The notes beneath the pieces are model-generated. The model saw only the letters and a program-made list of their open reading frames with translations. It was not told the origin of the DNA and searched no databases. DNA of 14,104 nucleotides, from positions 1 to 14,104 of the forward strand of contig CAMWMM010000065.1 in NCBI GenBank assembly GCA_947175285.1, in the 5' to 3' direction. This stretch comes from an uncultured Lachnospiraceae bacterium (GTDB lineage Bacteria > Bacillota_A > Clostridia > Lachnospirales > Lachnospiraceae). Positions 1-7,368 of the stretch are shown here, one piece after another. The position numbers and the translations under genes were made by a program. Each line of letters starts with the position of its first letter. Positions within the stretch are counted from its first letter, which is position 1.

Positions 1-1431
1 AGAGATCATATTTTACAGGGATTGTTAATTGCCCTTGATAATATTGATGAAGTAATTCAGATTATCAGAAGCAGTCAGACAACTCAGATTGCAAAAGAAA
101 GATTAATGGAGCGTTTTGCTCTTACCGAAGTACAGTCACAGGCAATCGTAGATATGCGTCTGCGGGCTTTGACAGGTTTGGAAAGAGAAAAACTGGAAAA
201 TGAGCACAAAGAATTATTGGCAAAAATTGCAGAATTAAAGGCAATTTTAGCAGATGAAAAATTACTGCTCGGCGTGATTAAAGAAGAAATGTTAATAATT
301 GCTGAAAAATTCGGTGATGATAGAAGAAGTAAAATCGGATATGATGTCTATGATATTAATATGGAAGACTTGATTCCGAGAGATAATACTATCATTGCGA
401 TGACAAGCTTAGGCTACGTAAAACGAATGACTGTGGATAATTTTAAATCGCAGAATCGCGGCGGTAAAGGAATTAAGGGAATGCAGACCATTGAGGAGGA
501 TTACATAGAAGACCTTCTGATGACGACAACGCACCATTATTTGATGTTCTTTACCAATTACGGAAGAGTATACCGCTTAAAAGCATATGAAATTCCGGAA
601 GCCGGACGTACGGCAAGAGGAATGGCAATTATCAATCTGCTGCAGTTAAATCCGGGCGAAAAGATTTCGGCTATGATACCGATTAAAGACTATGAAGAAA
701 ATAAGAATTTATTCATGGTAACGAAGAAAGGTATCGTTAAGAAAACTTCTATTCTGGAATACAGTAATGTCAGAAAAAAAGGTCTTGCAGCCATTAATCT
801 TCGTGAAGATGATGAATTAATTGAAGTAAAATCTACGGATGCAAATACGGAAATATTCCTTGTGACAAAACAGGGTATGTGTATCAGATTTAAAGAAACT
901 GATGTCAGGGCGACCGGAAGAGCATCTATGGGCGTTATCGGTATGAATTTATCTGACGGAGACGAAATAATCGGAATGCAGTTAGACCATCAGGGAGATT
1001 CCCTTTTGATTGTATCTGAAAACGGTCTTGGTAAACGTACTTATCTGGATGAATTTACCGTACAGCACCGTGGCGGCAAAGGTGTAAAATGTTATAAGAT
1101 TACCGAAAAAACAGGTCAGGTAGTCGGTGTAAAAGCAGTAAATGATGACCATGAAATTATGATGATTACGACGGAAGGCGTTATTATCCAGTTGCGAATG
1201 GAAGATATCTCAACGCTTGGACGTATTACATCCGGTGTAAAGATGATGAATCTCGAAGAAGATGTAAAAGTTGCCAAAATTGCTAAAGTAAGAGAAAAAG
1301 TCAGTGACGGCAATCAGGAATATGAAAATATTGATGATGCTATGGAAGATATCCCGGAAGAGGAACGATATATTAATATTCCTGAAAATGATGATGAAGA
1401 AGTAACACTGCCGAAAGAAGAAGAAGAGTAA
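1..1431 (+). CDS. gyrA: DNA gyrase subunit A, C-terminal part (5' end outside window)
   Basis: Gyrase A breaks and rejoins DNA and, with GyrB, introduces negative supercoils using ATP. The frame is open from base 1, so the protein begins upstream; only about 476 C-terminal residues are here, without the catalytic tyrosine domain. The first ~100 codons are the helical/coiled-coil part leading to the C-gate. They are followed by the beta-pinwheel DNA-wrapping domain with repeated blades. The diagnostic GyrA box appears as QNRGGKG at 451-471, and a related QHRGGKG lies at 1063-1083. The intact GyrA box favours GyrA over topoisomerase IV ParC. The last ~35 residues form a strongly acidic tail (about 1320-1428), as in many GyrA proteins where the tail tunes wrapping. 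It is followed at once by a hairpin terminator, so it is probably the last gene of its transcript (gyrB-gyrA upstream would be usual, but is not visible). Confidence 0.97.
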   Translation, partial: RDHILQGLLIALDNIDEVIQIIRSSQTTQIAKERLMERFALTEVQSQAIVDMRLRALTGLEREKLENEHKELLAKIAELKAILADEKLLLGVIKEEMLIIAEKFGDDRRSKIGYDVYDINMEDLIPRDNTIIAMTSLGYVKRMTVDNFKSQNRGGKGIKGMQTIEEDYIEDLLMTTTHHYLMFFTNYGRVYRLKAYEIPEAGRTARGMAIINLLQLNPGEKISAMIPIKDYEENKNLFMVTKKGIVKKTSILEYSNVRKKGLAAINLREDDELIEVKSTDANTEIFLVTKQGMCIRFKETDVRATGRASMGVIGMNLSDGDEIIGMQLDHQGDSLLIVSENGLGKRTYLDEFTVQHRGGKGVKCYKITEKTGQVVGVKAVNDDHEIMMITTEGVIIQLRMEDISTLGRITSGVKMMNLEEDVKVAKIAKVREKVSDGNQEYENIDDAMEDIPEEERYINIPENDDEEVTLPKEEEE

Positions 1432-1441
1432 AAGATTAAAA

Positions 1442-1475
1442 AAAGAAATGTTATTAATTTAACATTTCTTTTTTT
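1442..1475 (+). terminator. Rho-independent terminator of gyrA
   Basis: A perfect 12-bp stem, AAAGAAATGTTA (1442-1453) with TAACATTTCTTT (1460-1471), has a 6-nt loop and runs directly into a T tract ending at 1475. It begins 10 nt after the gyrA stop codon. The stem is AT-rich but the position and U tract are textbook. Confidence 0.85.
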
Positions 1476-1506
1476 AAAAGGCTTAGAGAAAGGAATAAGA
1501 ATTACT

Positions 1507-2364
1507 ATGAAAATAGCAGTTATCGGAGATATCCACAGTAATCATATTGCATTAGAAACGTGCATTTGTCATGCATTGGATAGAAATGTGGACGAGTTTC
1601 TTTTTCTAGGCGATTATATTAGTGACTGCCCATATCCGCAGAAGACTATGAAAATTATTTATGAAATGAAAGAAAAATATCAATGTCTCTTCATCCGCGG
1701 AAACAGGGAAGATTATATGTTAAATCATAGAAAAAATCCGGAAGAAAGATGGACATATTCTTCGGCAAGCGGAAATCTTTTATATACATATGAGAATCTT
1801 TCTGAAAAAGACTTAGATTTTTATGAAAGTTTGGATATTCAGGGAATTTATAAAAAAGACGGATATCCTGTTTTTCGGTATTGTCATGGTTCTTTAACAT
1901 CATCTACCGAATTACTGCTGCCGGATAATGAAAACATGGAATCCATTATGGAAAATCTGGATGTTGATTTATTAATCAGCGGACATACTCATATACAGGA
2001 AAGCAGAATATATGGGAATAAAAAATTAATTCATCCGGGTTCCGTCGGTATTCCATGGTATCATGGCGGAAAAACACAGTATATGATTCTTCATGGAACG
2101 GATTCAGGTTGGAAAGAAGAATTTTTTCAGTTATCTTATGATGTAGATACGATAAAAAAAGAATTTGAAAGTTCCGGATTAAGTAAAAAAGCTCCTTATT
2201 GGGTGAAATTAAACAAGCATGTTCTTGATACGGGAGATGATTATACGGCGCCTTGTTTAAAGCTTGCCATAAAACTATGTGAAGAAGCGGAAGGGAGTGC
2301 AAGCTGGCCGGATATTCCGGAGAAGTATTGGAAAATGGCGGCGGCAACGTTTGGAATAGAGTAG
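1507..2364 (+). CDS. Calcineurin-like metallophosphoesterase (YfcE/MPP type)
   Basis: This 285-residue protein carries the five metal-site motifs of the MPP superfamily in order: GDIHSN (D8, H10), LGDYISD (D36), GNRED (N66), CHGS (H127) and SGHTH (H160, H162). Such enzymes bind two metal ions and hydrolyse phosphomono- or phosphodiesters. The substrate cannot be read from the sequence. The GNRE variant of the usual GNHD/E motif occurs in the single-domain bacterial subgroup annotated as metallophosphatase family. The ~80 residues after the last motif are longer than in minimal YfcE proteins and contain no domain I recognise. No signal peptide is seen, so it is cytosolic. The ATG is preceded by an AAAGGA site about 12 nt upstream. 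The next gene starts 81 nt downstream on the same strand, so the two may be cotranscribed. Confidence 0.88.
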   Translation: MKIAVIGDIHSNHIALETCICHALDRNVDEFLFLGDYISDCPYPQKTMKIIYEMKEKYQCLFIRGNREDYMLNHRKNPEERWTYSSASGNLLYTYENLSEKDLDFYESLDIQGIYKKDGYPVFRYCHGSLTSSTELLLPDNENMESIMENLDVDLLISGHTHIQESRIYGNKKLIHPGSVGIPWYHGGKTQYMILHGTDSGWKEEFFQLSYDVDTIKKEFESSGLSKKAPYWVKLNKHVLDTGDDYTAPCLKLAIKLCEEAEGSASWPDIPEKYWKMAAATFGIE

Positions 2365-2445
2365 ATTATCTATATAGAAGAGAAAAATGCGAAAAGTTGC
2401 AAAAATCTCTTGTAAAAAGAATTTTTATAGGAAAGGAAACAAATC

Positions 2446-4158
2446 ATGAAATCATCAGAAGAATTAAGAAGCGCACTTCGTGCAATCAATCATAAAAGTT
2501 ATCCTGCTTATAAATCATTGGCAGGAAGCTATTCTTTCGGAAAATACATATTGAATATTGAACATGTGCAGGGAGATCCCTTTGCGGCGCCGTCGAGATT
2601 GAGTATTAAAGTAAATCATAAAACTGCAAAATTTCCGGATACATATTATGGAACAAAATGGAATAAAACCGCATTGGAAGATTATTTAATACGCCGATTT
2701 CATAAACAGGCGGATAAGTTCTGTTTTCAGGCAAAAGGTTCTGGAAAGAGCGGCATCATTACAGTAAGCCGGTGCGGGCAGGAAGTTTTGGAAAGAACGG
2801 CATGTGAGGTTACGACAGAAGAAATTATTGTGCGGTTTGAAGTAGGATTTCCGGCAAACGGACGTACTATTAATGCCACAGAACTTGAAAAAATTTTGTT
2901 TGATTTTATACCTGTCTGTGTAGAACAAAGTTTGTATTATGATAAAACGCCGAAAGAGGAACTTGAGAAAACAATTTTTCTCGCAGAGGATCAGCAGTTT
3001 ATCAGAGAAGAAATGAAAAAACAGGACATTGTTGCTTTTATTGCGGACGGTTCTATTTTGCCAAGAGAGAGCGGCGTATCAGATAAACCGTTAAAAGACG
3101 GCATTCCTTTCAAAACTCCTGAAGAAAAGGCAGTTACTTTTATGCTTCCACATAAAGGAGAACTGAAAGGAATGGGCATTAAAAAAGGTATTACTTTAAT
3201 TGTCGGCGGCGGTTATCACGGAAAATCTACTTTGTTAAAAGCATTGGAACGAGGCGTCTATAATCATATTGCCGGAGACGGAAGAGAATATGTCATTACA
3301 GACGAAACGGCATTAAAACTTCGCGCAGAAGACGGCAGAAAAATTATGAATACAGATATTTCTTTATTTATCAATCATCTTCCAAACGGGAAAGACACCA
3401 AGAAGTTCTGTACATTGGATGCCAGCGGAAGCACTTCTCAGGCGGCTAATATTATTGAAGGAATAGAGGCAGGGACAAAGTTACTTTTAATTGATGAAGA
3501 TACTTCGGCAACTAATTTCATGGTGCGCGATGAATTGATGCAGCGCATTGTTGCCAGAGAAAAAGAACCGATTACACCGTTTTTGGAACGTGCAAGGGAT
3601 TTATATGAAGAAGCCGGAATTTCTACAATCTTAGTTGTAGGAAGCTGTGGTTCCTATTTCTATATAGCGGACAGTATTATTCAGATGGATTCTTACCATG
3701 CAATAGATATTACGGATGAAACAAAGAAGGTGCTTGAAAATTATTCTGTTCCGGTTGTATCCGCTCCGGAATTTCATCTGCCATCGGATAAAAGAGAAAT
3801 CGATTTATCAGGTTCTACACAAAAGAGAAAGACATACCACGGGAATGGTTATGTTGAAGAAAGATTGAAAATTAAAAGGATGGGAAAGACGGCATTTTCT
3901 ATTGGAAAAGAAAATCTTGATCTGCGGTATGTAGAACAGCTTGTAGATGAAGAACAGACCCAGACACTTGCTTATCTTCTTCGTTATGCAAAAGAGAATT
4001 TTAAGGACGGAAAAAAAGATGTGAAAAGCGTTGTAAAGGTGTTAGAAAATATACTAGAGACAAAAGGCCTTTCGGGAATCTGTGATAAGGGAAATGTTCC
4101 GTCAGGCCTTGCCATGCCGAGAAAACAGGAGATTTTCGCATGTTTTAACAGGTATTAA
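2446..4158 (+). CDS. ABC-class ATPase, PF09818/MRB1590-like
   Basis: The 570-residue soluble protein matches the 'predicted ATPase of the ABC class' family (COG3044/PF09818). The N-terminal ~170 residues would be the ABC_N domain. The P-loop GGGYHGKST is at residues 254-262, a signature-like DASGSTSQA at about 325-333, and a Walker B LLLIDED at 346-352. VVGSCGSYFYIADSIIQMD (398-416) corresponds to the switch region. The last ~100 residues would be the MRB1590-type C-terminal domain. The only structurally studied relative I know is trypanosome MRB1590, a mitochondrial RNA-binding toroidal dimer linked to RNA editing. In bacteria the role is unknown, and nothing here shows a membrane partner, so it is not a transporter. 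Start: AGGAAAGGAAAC lies 4-16 nt before the ATG. The gene is convergent with the regulator at 4171, with only 12 nt between stop codons. Confidence 0.9.
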   Translation: MKSSEELRSALRAINHKSYPAYKSLAGSYSFGKYILNIEHVQGDPFAAPSRLSIKVNHKTAKFPDTYYGTKWNKTALEDYLIRRFHKQADKFCFQAKGSGKSGIITVSRCGQEVLERTACEVTTEEIIVRFEVGFPANGRTINATELEKILFDFIPVCVEQSLYYDKTPKEELEKTIFLAEDQQFIREEMKKQDIVAFIADGSILPRESGVSDKPLKDGIPFKTPEEKAVTFMLPHKGELKGMGIKKGITLIVGGGYHGKSTLLKALERGVYNHIAGDGREYVITDETALKLRAEDGRKIMNTDISLFINHLPNGKDTKKFCTLDASGSTSQAANIIEGIEAGTKLLLIDEDTSATNFMVRDELMQRIVAREKEPITPFLERARDLYEEAGISTILVVGSCGSYFYIADSIIQMDSYHAIDITDETKKVLENYSVPVVSAPEFHLPSDKREIDLSGSTQKRKTYHGNGYVEERLKIKRMGKTAFSIGKENLDLRYVEQLVDEEQTQTLAYLLRYAKENFKDGKKDVKSVVKVLENILETKGLSGICDKGNVPSGLAMPRKQEIFACFNRY

Positions 4159-4163
4159 ATGAT

Positions 4164-4177
4164 AAAATAATTATTTT
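4164..4177. terminator. Possible AT-only bidirectional terminator between convergent genes
   Basis: AAAATAATTATTTT is a perfect palindrome in the 12-nt gap between two converging stop codons, extending into the last codon of the minus-strand gene; T residues follow on the plus strand. With no G or C in the stem it would be a weak hairpin, so this is only a candidate. Confidence 0.3.
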
Positions 4178-5100
4178 TTATGTATGGTATCAATGATAAT
4201 AGACACAATACCGCATCCGATACCGAATACCGGAAACACTACAATTGAGGGCATACCCCATTTATCATATACGAATCCCAGTATTAAATAGATGATTGTT
4301 GCAATCAGCATAAGACAGCCGCTAATATTTCCTTTTAGTTGTTCTTTCTTATAATAATCAGATTCTTTATCATTTGATAAATTATATTCCTCAATATTAT
4401 ATTTCATTTTCTGTATTCCTGCATAGACGAAACCGGTTACTGCAACGGCAATCAGCAATAAGAAGACAGAGCCTGAAATACCATCTAAATCAAAAGAGTC
4501 GGGAATATTTTGACTGATTACGGATGATGTAGTTTCTATTCCCATCATAATGACAACACCGATTAAAATAAGAACAACACCGCAGGTTACTATTATTGTA
4601 AACTTTTTATTAAAAATATTTTCTTCATTTTCATTGTAGAAATTTTTTATGTAAGGATTCTTTTTTGTAAAGGCAGCATGCTGCAGTCCTGCGATAATAA
4701 GAATAGCGACAGCAATGATAAGGAAAATGAAAAATGCCATAGTACAAATCTCATCATTGATACTTCCCCCTACATCGATTCCTTCAAGAAACAACATAAC
4801 AGAGACACCCAATAAAATAAGACCAACTCCCAAAGCTGTCATTTTACTGAATATATTCATATGCTTATCATATTGCGCATTGTCTTCTACATAGAGTGCA
4901 CTGATATCTTTTTGCAGTAAATCATCCATACTGCAATGAAACATCTGACATAATTGCATCAGCTTGTCCATTTCCGGATAAGTGGTATCAGATTCCCACT
5001 TGGAAATGGACTGCCTTGAAACATCCAGTTTTTCTGCTAACTGCTCCTGTGTAATGTTATCTTTTTTTCTAAGAAACTGTAAATTTTCACCTAAACTCAT
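4171..5100 (-). CDS. XRE-family transcriptional regulator with six-segment membrane domain
   Basis: Residues 7-61 form a classic Cro/CI helix-turn-helix: ITQEQLAEKLDVSRQSISKWE is followed by YPEMDKLMQLCQMF, typical of Firmicutes XRE regulators. A short linker leads to six predicted hydrophobic segments at about 88-107, 119-139, 168-187, 211-230, 260-278 and 285-305. The regulator would therefore be tethered to the inner membrane and may sense something there; the signal is unknown. The ATG has a GAAAGGA site 6-12 nt upstream. It is a monocistronic minus-strand gene, convergent with the ATPase gene and downstream of the rubredoxin fusion gene on the same strand, with 150 nt between them. Similar membrane-anchored XRE proteins are common in Clostridia and are usually of unassigned function. 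Confidence 0.85.
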   Translation of the reverse strand: MSLGENLQFLRKKDNITQEQLAEKLDVSRQSISKWESDTTYPEMDKLMQLCQMFHCSMDDLLQKDISALYVEDNAQYDKHMNIFSKMTALGVGLILLGVSVMLFLEGIDVGGSINDEICTMAFFIFLIIAVAILIIAGLQHAAFTKKNPYIKNFYNENEENIFNKKFTIIVTCGVVLILIGVVIMMGIETTSSVISQNIPDSFDLDGISGSVFLLLIAVAVTGFVYAGIQKMKYNIEEYNLSNDKESDYYKKEQLKGNISGCLMLIATIIYLILGFVYDKWGMPSIVVFPVFGIGCGIVSIIIDTIHKK

Positions 5101-5147
5101 TTTTTTATTCCTTTCTTGTTTTTGTGCTATGCACTTGTTAGGTGTAT

Positions 5148-5177
5148 CTTATAAAATTAGGAATGTAAACTCTACAA
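5148..5177 (-). promoter_or_regulatory. Candidate promoter of the membrane XRE regulator
   Basis: On the minus strand, TTGTAG (5172-5177) and TATAAG (5148-5153) are separated by 18 nt, giving a start near 5141. A short GTGC-TAT-GCAC palindrome at 5124-5134 lies just downstream and could be an autoregulatory operator. Both boxes are partial matches, so confidence is modest. Confidence 0.4.
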
Positions 5178-5250
5178 ATTTTATGTTGCTTTTAAGTTTA
5201 TTAATGACAACTTTGGGTTGCATTGTTGAAAATACTGGTGTTTTTTAAAT

Positions 5251-5862
5251 TTACACTATCTTTTCAAAATCTTCAACTCCATGTTTACACCAAGGGCAGA
5301 TAAAATCAGGAGGAAGTTCTTCTCCTTCATAAATATAACCGCATACTGTACAGCGCCAGCCTTTTTTCGGAGCAGATTCCGCAGATTCAGGCTTCGGTTT
5401 TACAAATTCATGATAATAAGAATAGGTCATTTCTTTTTCATCGGAAAGAACATCCGCGTCCATTACTTCTGCAAGAAACATCATATGAGTACCTAAATCA
5501 TAAGAATTTAATACTTTACAATCAAAATAAGCATTCGTATGCTCAGTCAGATAAGGAAGCTCCTGTTTGGTGATTGCAAAAGAAACACCGACAAATTTAT
5601 CAACTTCTCTGCCGCTTTGAAATCCAAAAGTCTGAAAAAGAGAAAACGGTGCGGATTCCGTAAGAACAGAAATGGAAACAGTTCCGGATTTTTGTACCAG
5701 TTCACAGGTAAGATTCTGCTTATTAATTGCAAGAATAATACGTTTCGGATTATCTGCTACCTGTGTAACGGTATTGATAATACATCCGTTCATTTTCTGG
5801 TCTGCTTTTGTGGCAGCAACGAAAAGACCATAAGATAATTTGTAAAAAGCTTGTGTGTTCAT
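5251..5862 (-). CDS. Flavin reductase-rubredoxin fusion (high-molecular-weight rubredoxin type)
   Basis: Residues 1 to about 150 match the FMN-binding flavin reductase-like (flavoredoxin) domain: FYKLSYGLFVAAT, NGCIINTVTQVADNP and the SVLTESAPF segment. A charged, alanine/proline linker (154-168) joins it to a short C-terminal rubredoxin, WRCTVCGYIYEG...ICPWC, with four iron ligands C171, C174, C189 and C192. This is the architecture of Moorella Hrb, which passes electrons from NADH to flavodiiron proteins for NO or O2 detoxification. By analogy this is a cytosolic electron carrier for oxidative or nitrosative stress; its partner is not in the window. The rubredoxin loop is short, as in rubrerythrin-type domains. 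The start is certain: an ATAGGAGGG site precedes the ATG. It is divergent from the MATE gene with 121 nt between starts. Confidence 0.9.
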   Translation of the reverse strand: MNTQAFYKLSYGLFVAATKADQKMNGCIINTVTQVADNPKRIILAINKQNLTCELVQKSGTVSISVLTESAPFSLFQTFGFQSGREVDKFVGVSFAITKQELPYLTEHTNAYFDCKVLNSYDLGTHMMFLAEVMDADVLSDEKEMTYSYYHEFVKPKPESAESAPKKGWRCTVCGYIYEGEELPPDFICPWCKHGVEDFEKIV

Positions 5863-5928
5863 AAAAAACCCTCCTATATTATTTATTATTGTCTTAATTA
5901 GTATACCCCAAAATATGTTTTTGTTCGC

Positions 5929-5957
5929 TTGTTTTCTTTTTTTGTAAGGTTTATAAT
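5929..5957 (+). promoter_or_regulatory. Promoter of the MATE transporter gene
   Basis: TTGTTT (5929-5934) and a perfect TATAAT (5952-5957) are separated by 17 nt in the divergent intergenic region. Transcription would start near 5964, leaving a leader of about 20 nt before the ATG at 5984. Any promoter for the divergent rubredoxin gene must overlap or abut this one; a TATACT on the minus strand at 5900-5905 is a possible -10, without a clear -35. Confidence 0.6.
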
Positions 5958-5983
5958 TTTATAGACAGAAAGGTATGATAATT

Positions 5984-7336
5984 ATGAATTTTACAAGTGC
6001 GGAAGAAAAAAGAGTTTATATGCTGGAAACGCCGGTAAAAAAGTTGGTGTGCACTCTGGCGGGACCTACCATTTTAAGTATGTTGATTACTTCTTTTTAT
6101 AATATGGTAGATACTTTTTTTGTAGGAAAATTAAATACACAAGCAACTGCCGCAGTCGGTATTGTTTTTTCACTGATGGCGATTATTCAGGCGGTCGGCT
6201 TTTTTTTCGGGCATGGTTCCGGCAACTACATATCCAGAAAACTGGGAGCAAAAGAAACAGAAGAAGCGGAAAAAATGGCAGCAGTCGGATTTTTTTCCGC
6301 ATTTATGGCAGGCGTTGTTTTAATGGTAGTTTGTCTGATTTTTGTCAAACCTTTTGCTTATGCGTTAGGTTCTACGGAAACAATACTGCCGTATACGGTT
6401 ACATATTTAGGGATTATCTTACTTGGTGCACCTGCCATGACTTCCTCCTTGGTATTAAATAATCAGATGCGTTTTCAGGGAAGCGCTTTTTATGCCATGA
6501 TCGGAATCGTTTCCGGAGCAGTACTCAATATGGTTTTGGATCCGCTTTTGATTCTTGTGTGTAATCTCGGAATCGCCGGAGCGGCAATCGCAACAACTGT
6601 CAGTCAGTATGTCAGTTTTGTTCTTCTTCTTATCATGATAAGAAGAGGGGGAAATATGCAAATCCGTTTCCGCAATTTCAAACCGAGTATTCATTTCTAT
6701 AAAGAAATAATACGGGGCGGAATGCCTTCTTTGTGCAGACAGGGGCTTGCAAGTGTAGCTACTATTTGTTTGAATCATACGGCAGGTATGTATGGAGACG
6801 CTGCGATTGCAGGAATGTCCATCGTATCAAGAATTTCAATGTTTGCCAATTCCGCTCTGATTGGATTCGGGCAGGGATTTCAGCCGGTGTGCGGATTTAA
6901 CTACGGCGCAGGAAAATATAAAAGGGTTTTGGAAGCGTTTTGGTTTTGTGTAAAATATGCCTTTCTGTTCCTGATTGTAGTTGGCATTACGGGATTCGCT
7001 TTCGCACCGGGACTTGTATCCTTATTCCGAAAAGATGCTGATGTTATCACGGTCGGAACGGCGGCTTTGCGGTATCAGGTAATTGCTTTTCCACTCAACG
7101 CATGGATTGTTATGTGTAATATGATGTTACAGTCTATCGGTAAGGGGTTAAAAGCATCTATTGTAGCATCGGCAAGGCAGGGACTTTGTTTTCTTCCGCT
7201 TATTTTGATTTTGCCGCATTTTTTAGGACTGACAGGCGTAGAAATCTGTCAGGCAGTTTCAGATGTTTTAACACTGATAATATCGGTGCCGATTGGTTTC
7301 AGTGTTATTCGTGAAATGCAGAAGCAGGCGGAATAA
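5984..7336 (+). CDS. MATE family efflux transporter (MepA-like)
   Basis: This is a 450-residue multi-pass membrane protein of usual MATE length, with two homologous halves of about six helices each. Family features include TPVKKLVCTLAGPTILSML at the N-terminus, MVDTFFVGKLNTQATAAVG in the first helices, GHGSGNYISRKLGA, and in the second half GFGQGFQPVCGFNYGAG. MATE proteins export cationic drugs, toxins or metabolites in exchange for Na+ or H+; the substrate here is unknown. An in-frame ATG nine bases earlier (5975) sits one base after the AGAAAGG site, too close for a ribosome. The ATG at 5984 has 10-nt spacing and is preferred. It is divergent from the rubredoxin fusion gene and convergent with the DUF4173 gene. 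Confidence 0.92.
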   Translation: MNFTSAEEKRVYMLETPVKKLVCTLAGPTILSMLITSFYNMVDTFFVGKLNTQATAAVGIVFSLMAIIQAVGFFFGHGSGNYISRKLGAKETEEAEKMAAVGFFSAFMAGVVLMVVCLIFVKPFAYALGSTETILPYTVTYLGIILLGAPAMTSSLVLNNQMRFQGSAFYAMIGIVSGAVLNMVLDPLLILVCNLGIAGAAIATTVSQYVSFVLLLIMIRRGGNMQIRFRNFKPSIHFYKEIIRGGMPSLCRQGLASVATICLNHTAGMYGDAAIAGMSIVSRISMFANSALIGFGQGFQPVCGFNYGAGKYKRVLEAFWFCVKYAFLFLIVVGITGFAFAPGLVSLFRKDADVITVGTAALRYQVIAFPLNAWIVMCNMMLQSIGKGLKASIVASARQGLCFLPLILILPHFLGLTGVEICQAVSDVLTLIISVPIGFSVIREMQKQAE

Positions 7337-7368
7337 AAAAGGAAAGCGCAGGTTACAGCCCTGCGCTT
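7335..7368 (-). terminator. Terminator of the DUF2975-HTH-DUF4173 operon, overlapping the last codons
   Basis: AAGCGCAGG (7344-7352) pairs perfectly with CCTGCGCTT (7360-7368) around a 7-nt loop. On the minus strand the hairpin is followed by TCC and a run of T (complement of the A run at 7335-7340). The TAA stop of the DUF4173 gene lies in the loop, so the upstream arm is coding. On the plus strand the hairpin starts 7 nt after the MATE stop and may also stop that transcript, though the T tract there is poor. Confidence 0.8.

Noticed and set aside
1976..2347. 123-codon minus-strand frame opposite the metallophosphoesterase
   Set aside because: It is antisense to a gene with all family motifs intact and has no ribosome site or recognisable domain.
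2365..2445. Promoter or terminator between the phosphoesterase and the ATPase genes
   Set aside because: TTGCAA and TATAGG are present but wrongly spaced, and no convincing hairpin is seen, so cotranscription remains open.
5101..5250. Terminator or small gene in the gap after the rubredoxin fusion gene
   Set aside because: No stem with a T tract on the minus strand and no open frame with a ribosome site; an 88-codon plus-strand frame here mostly overlaps the XRE gene.
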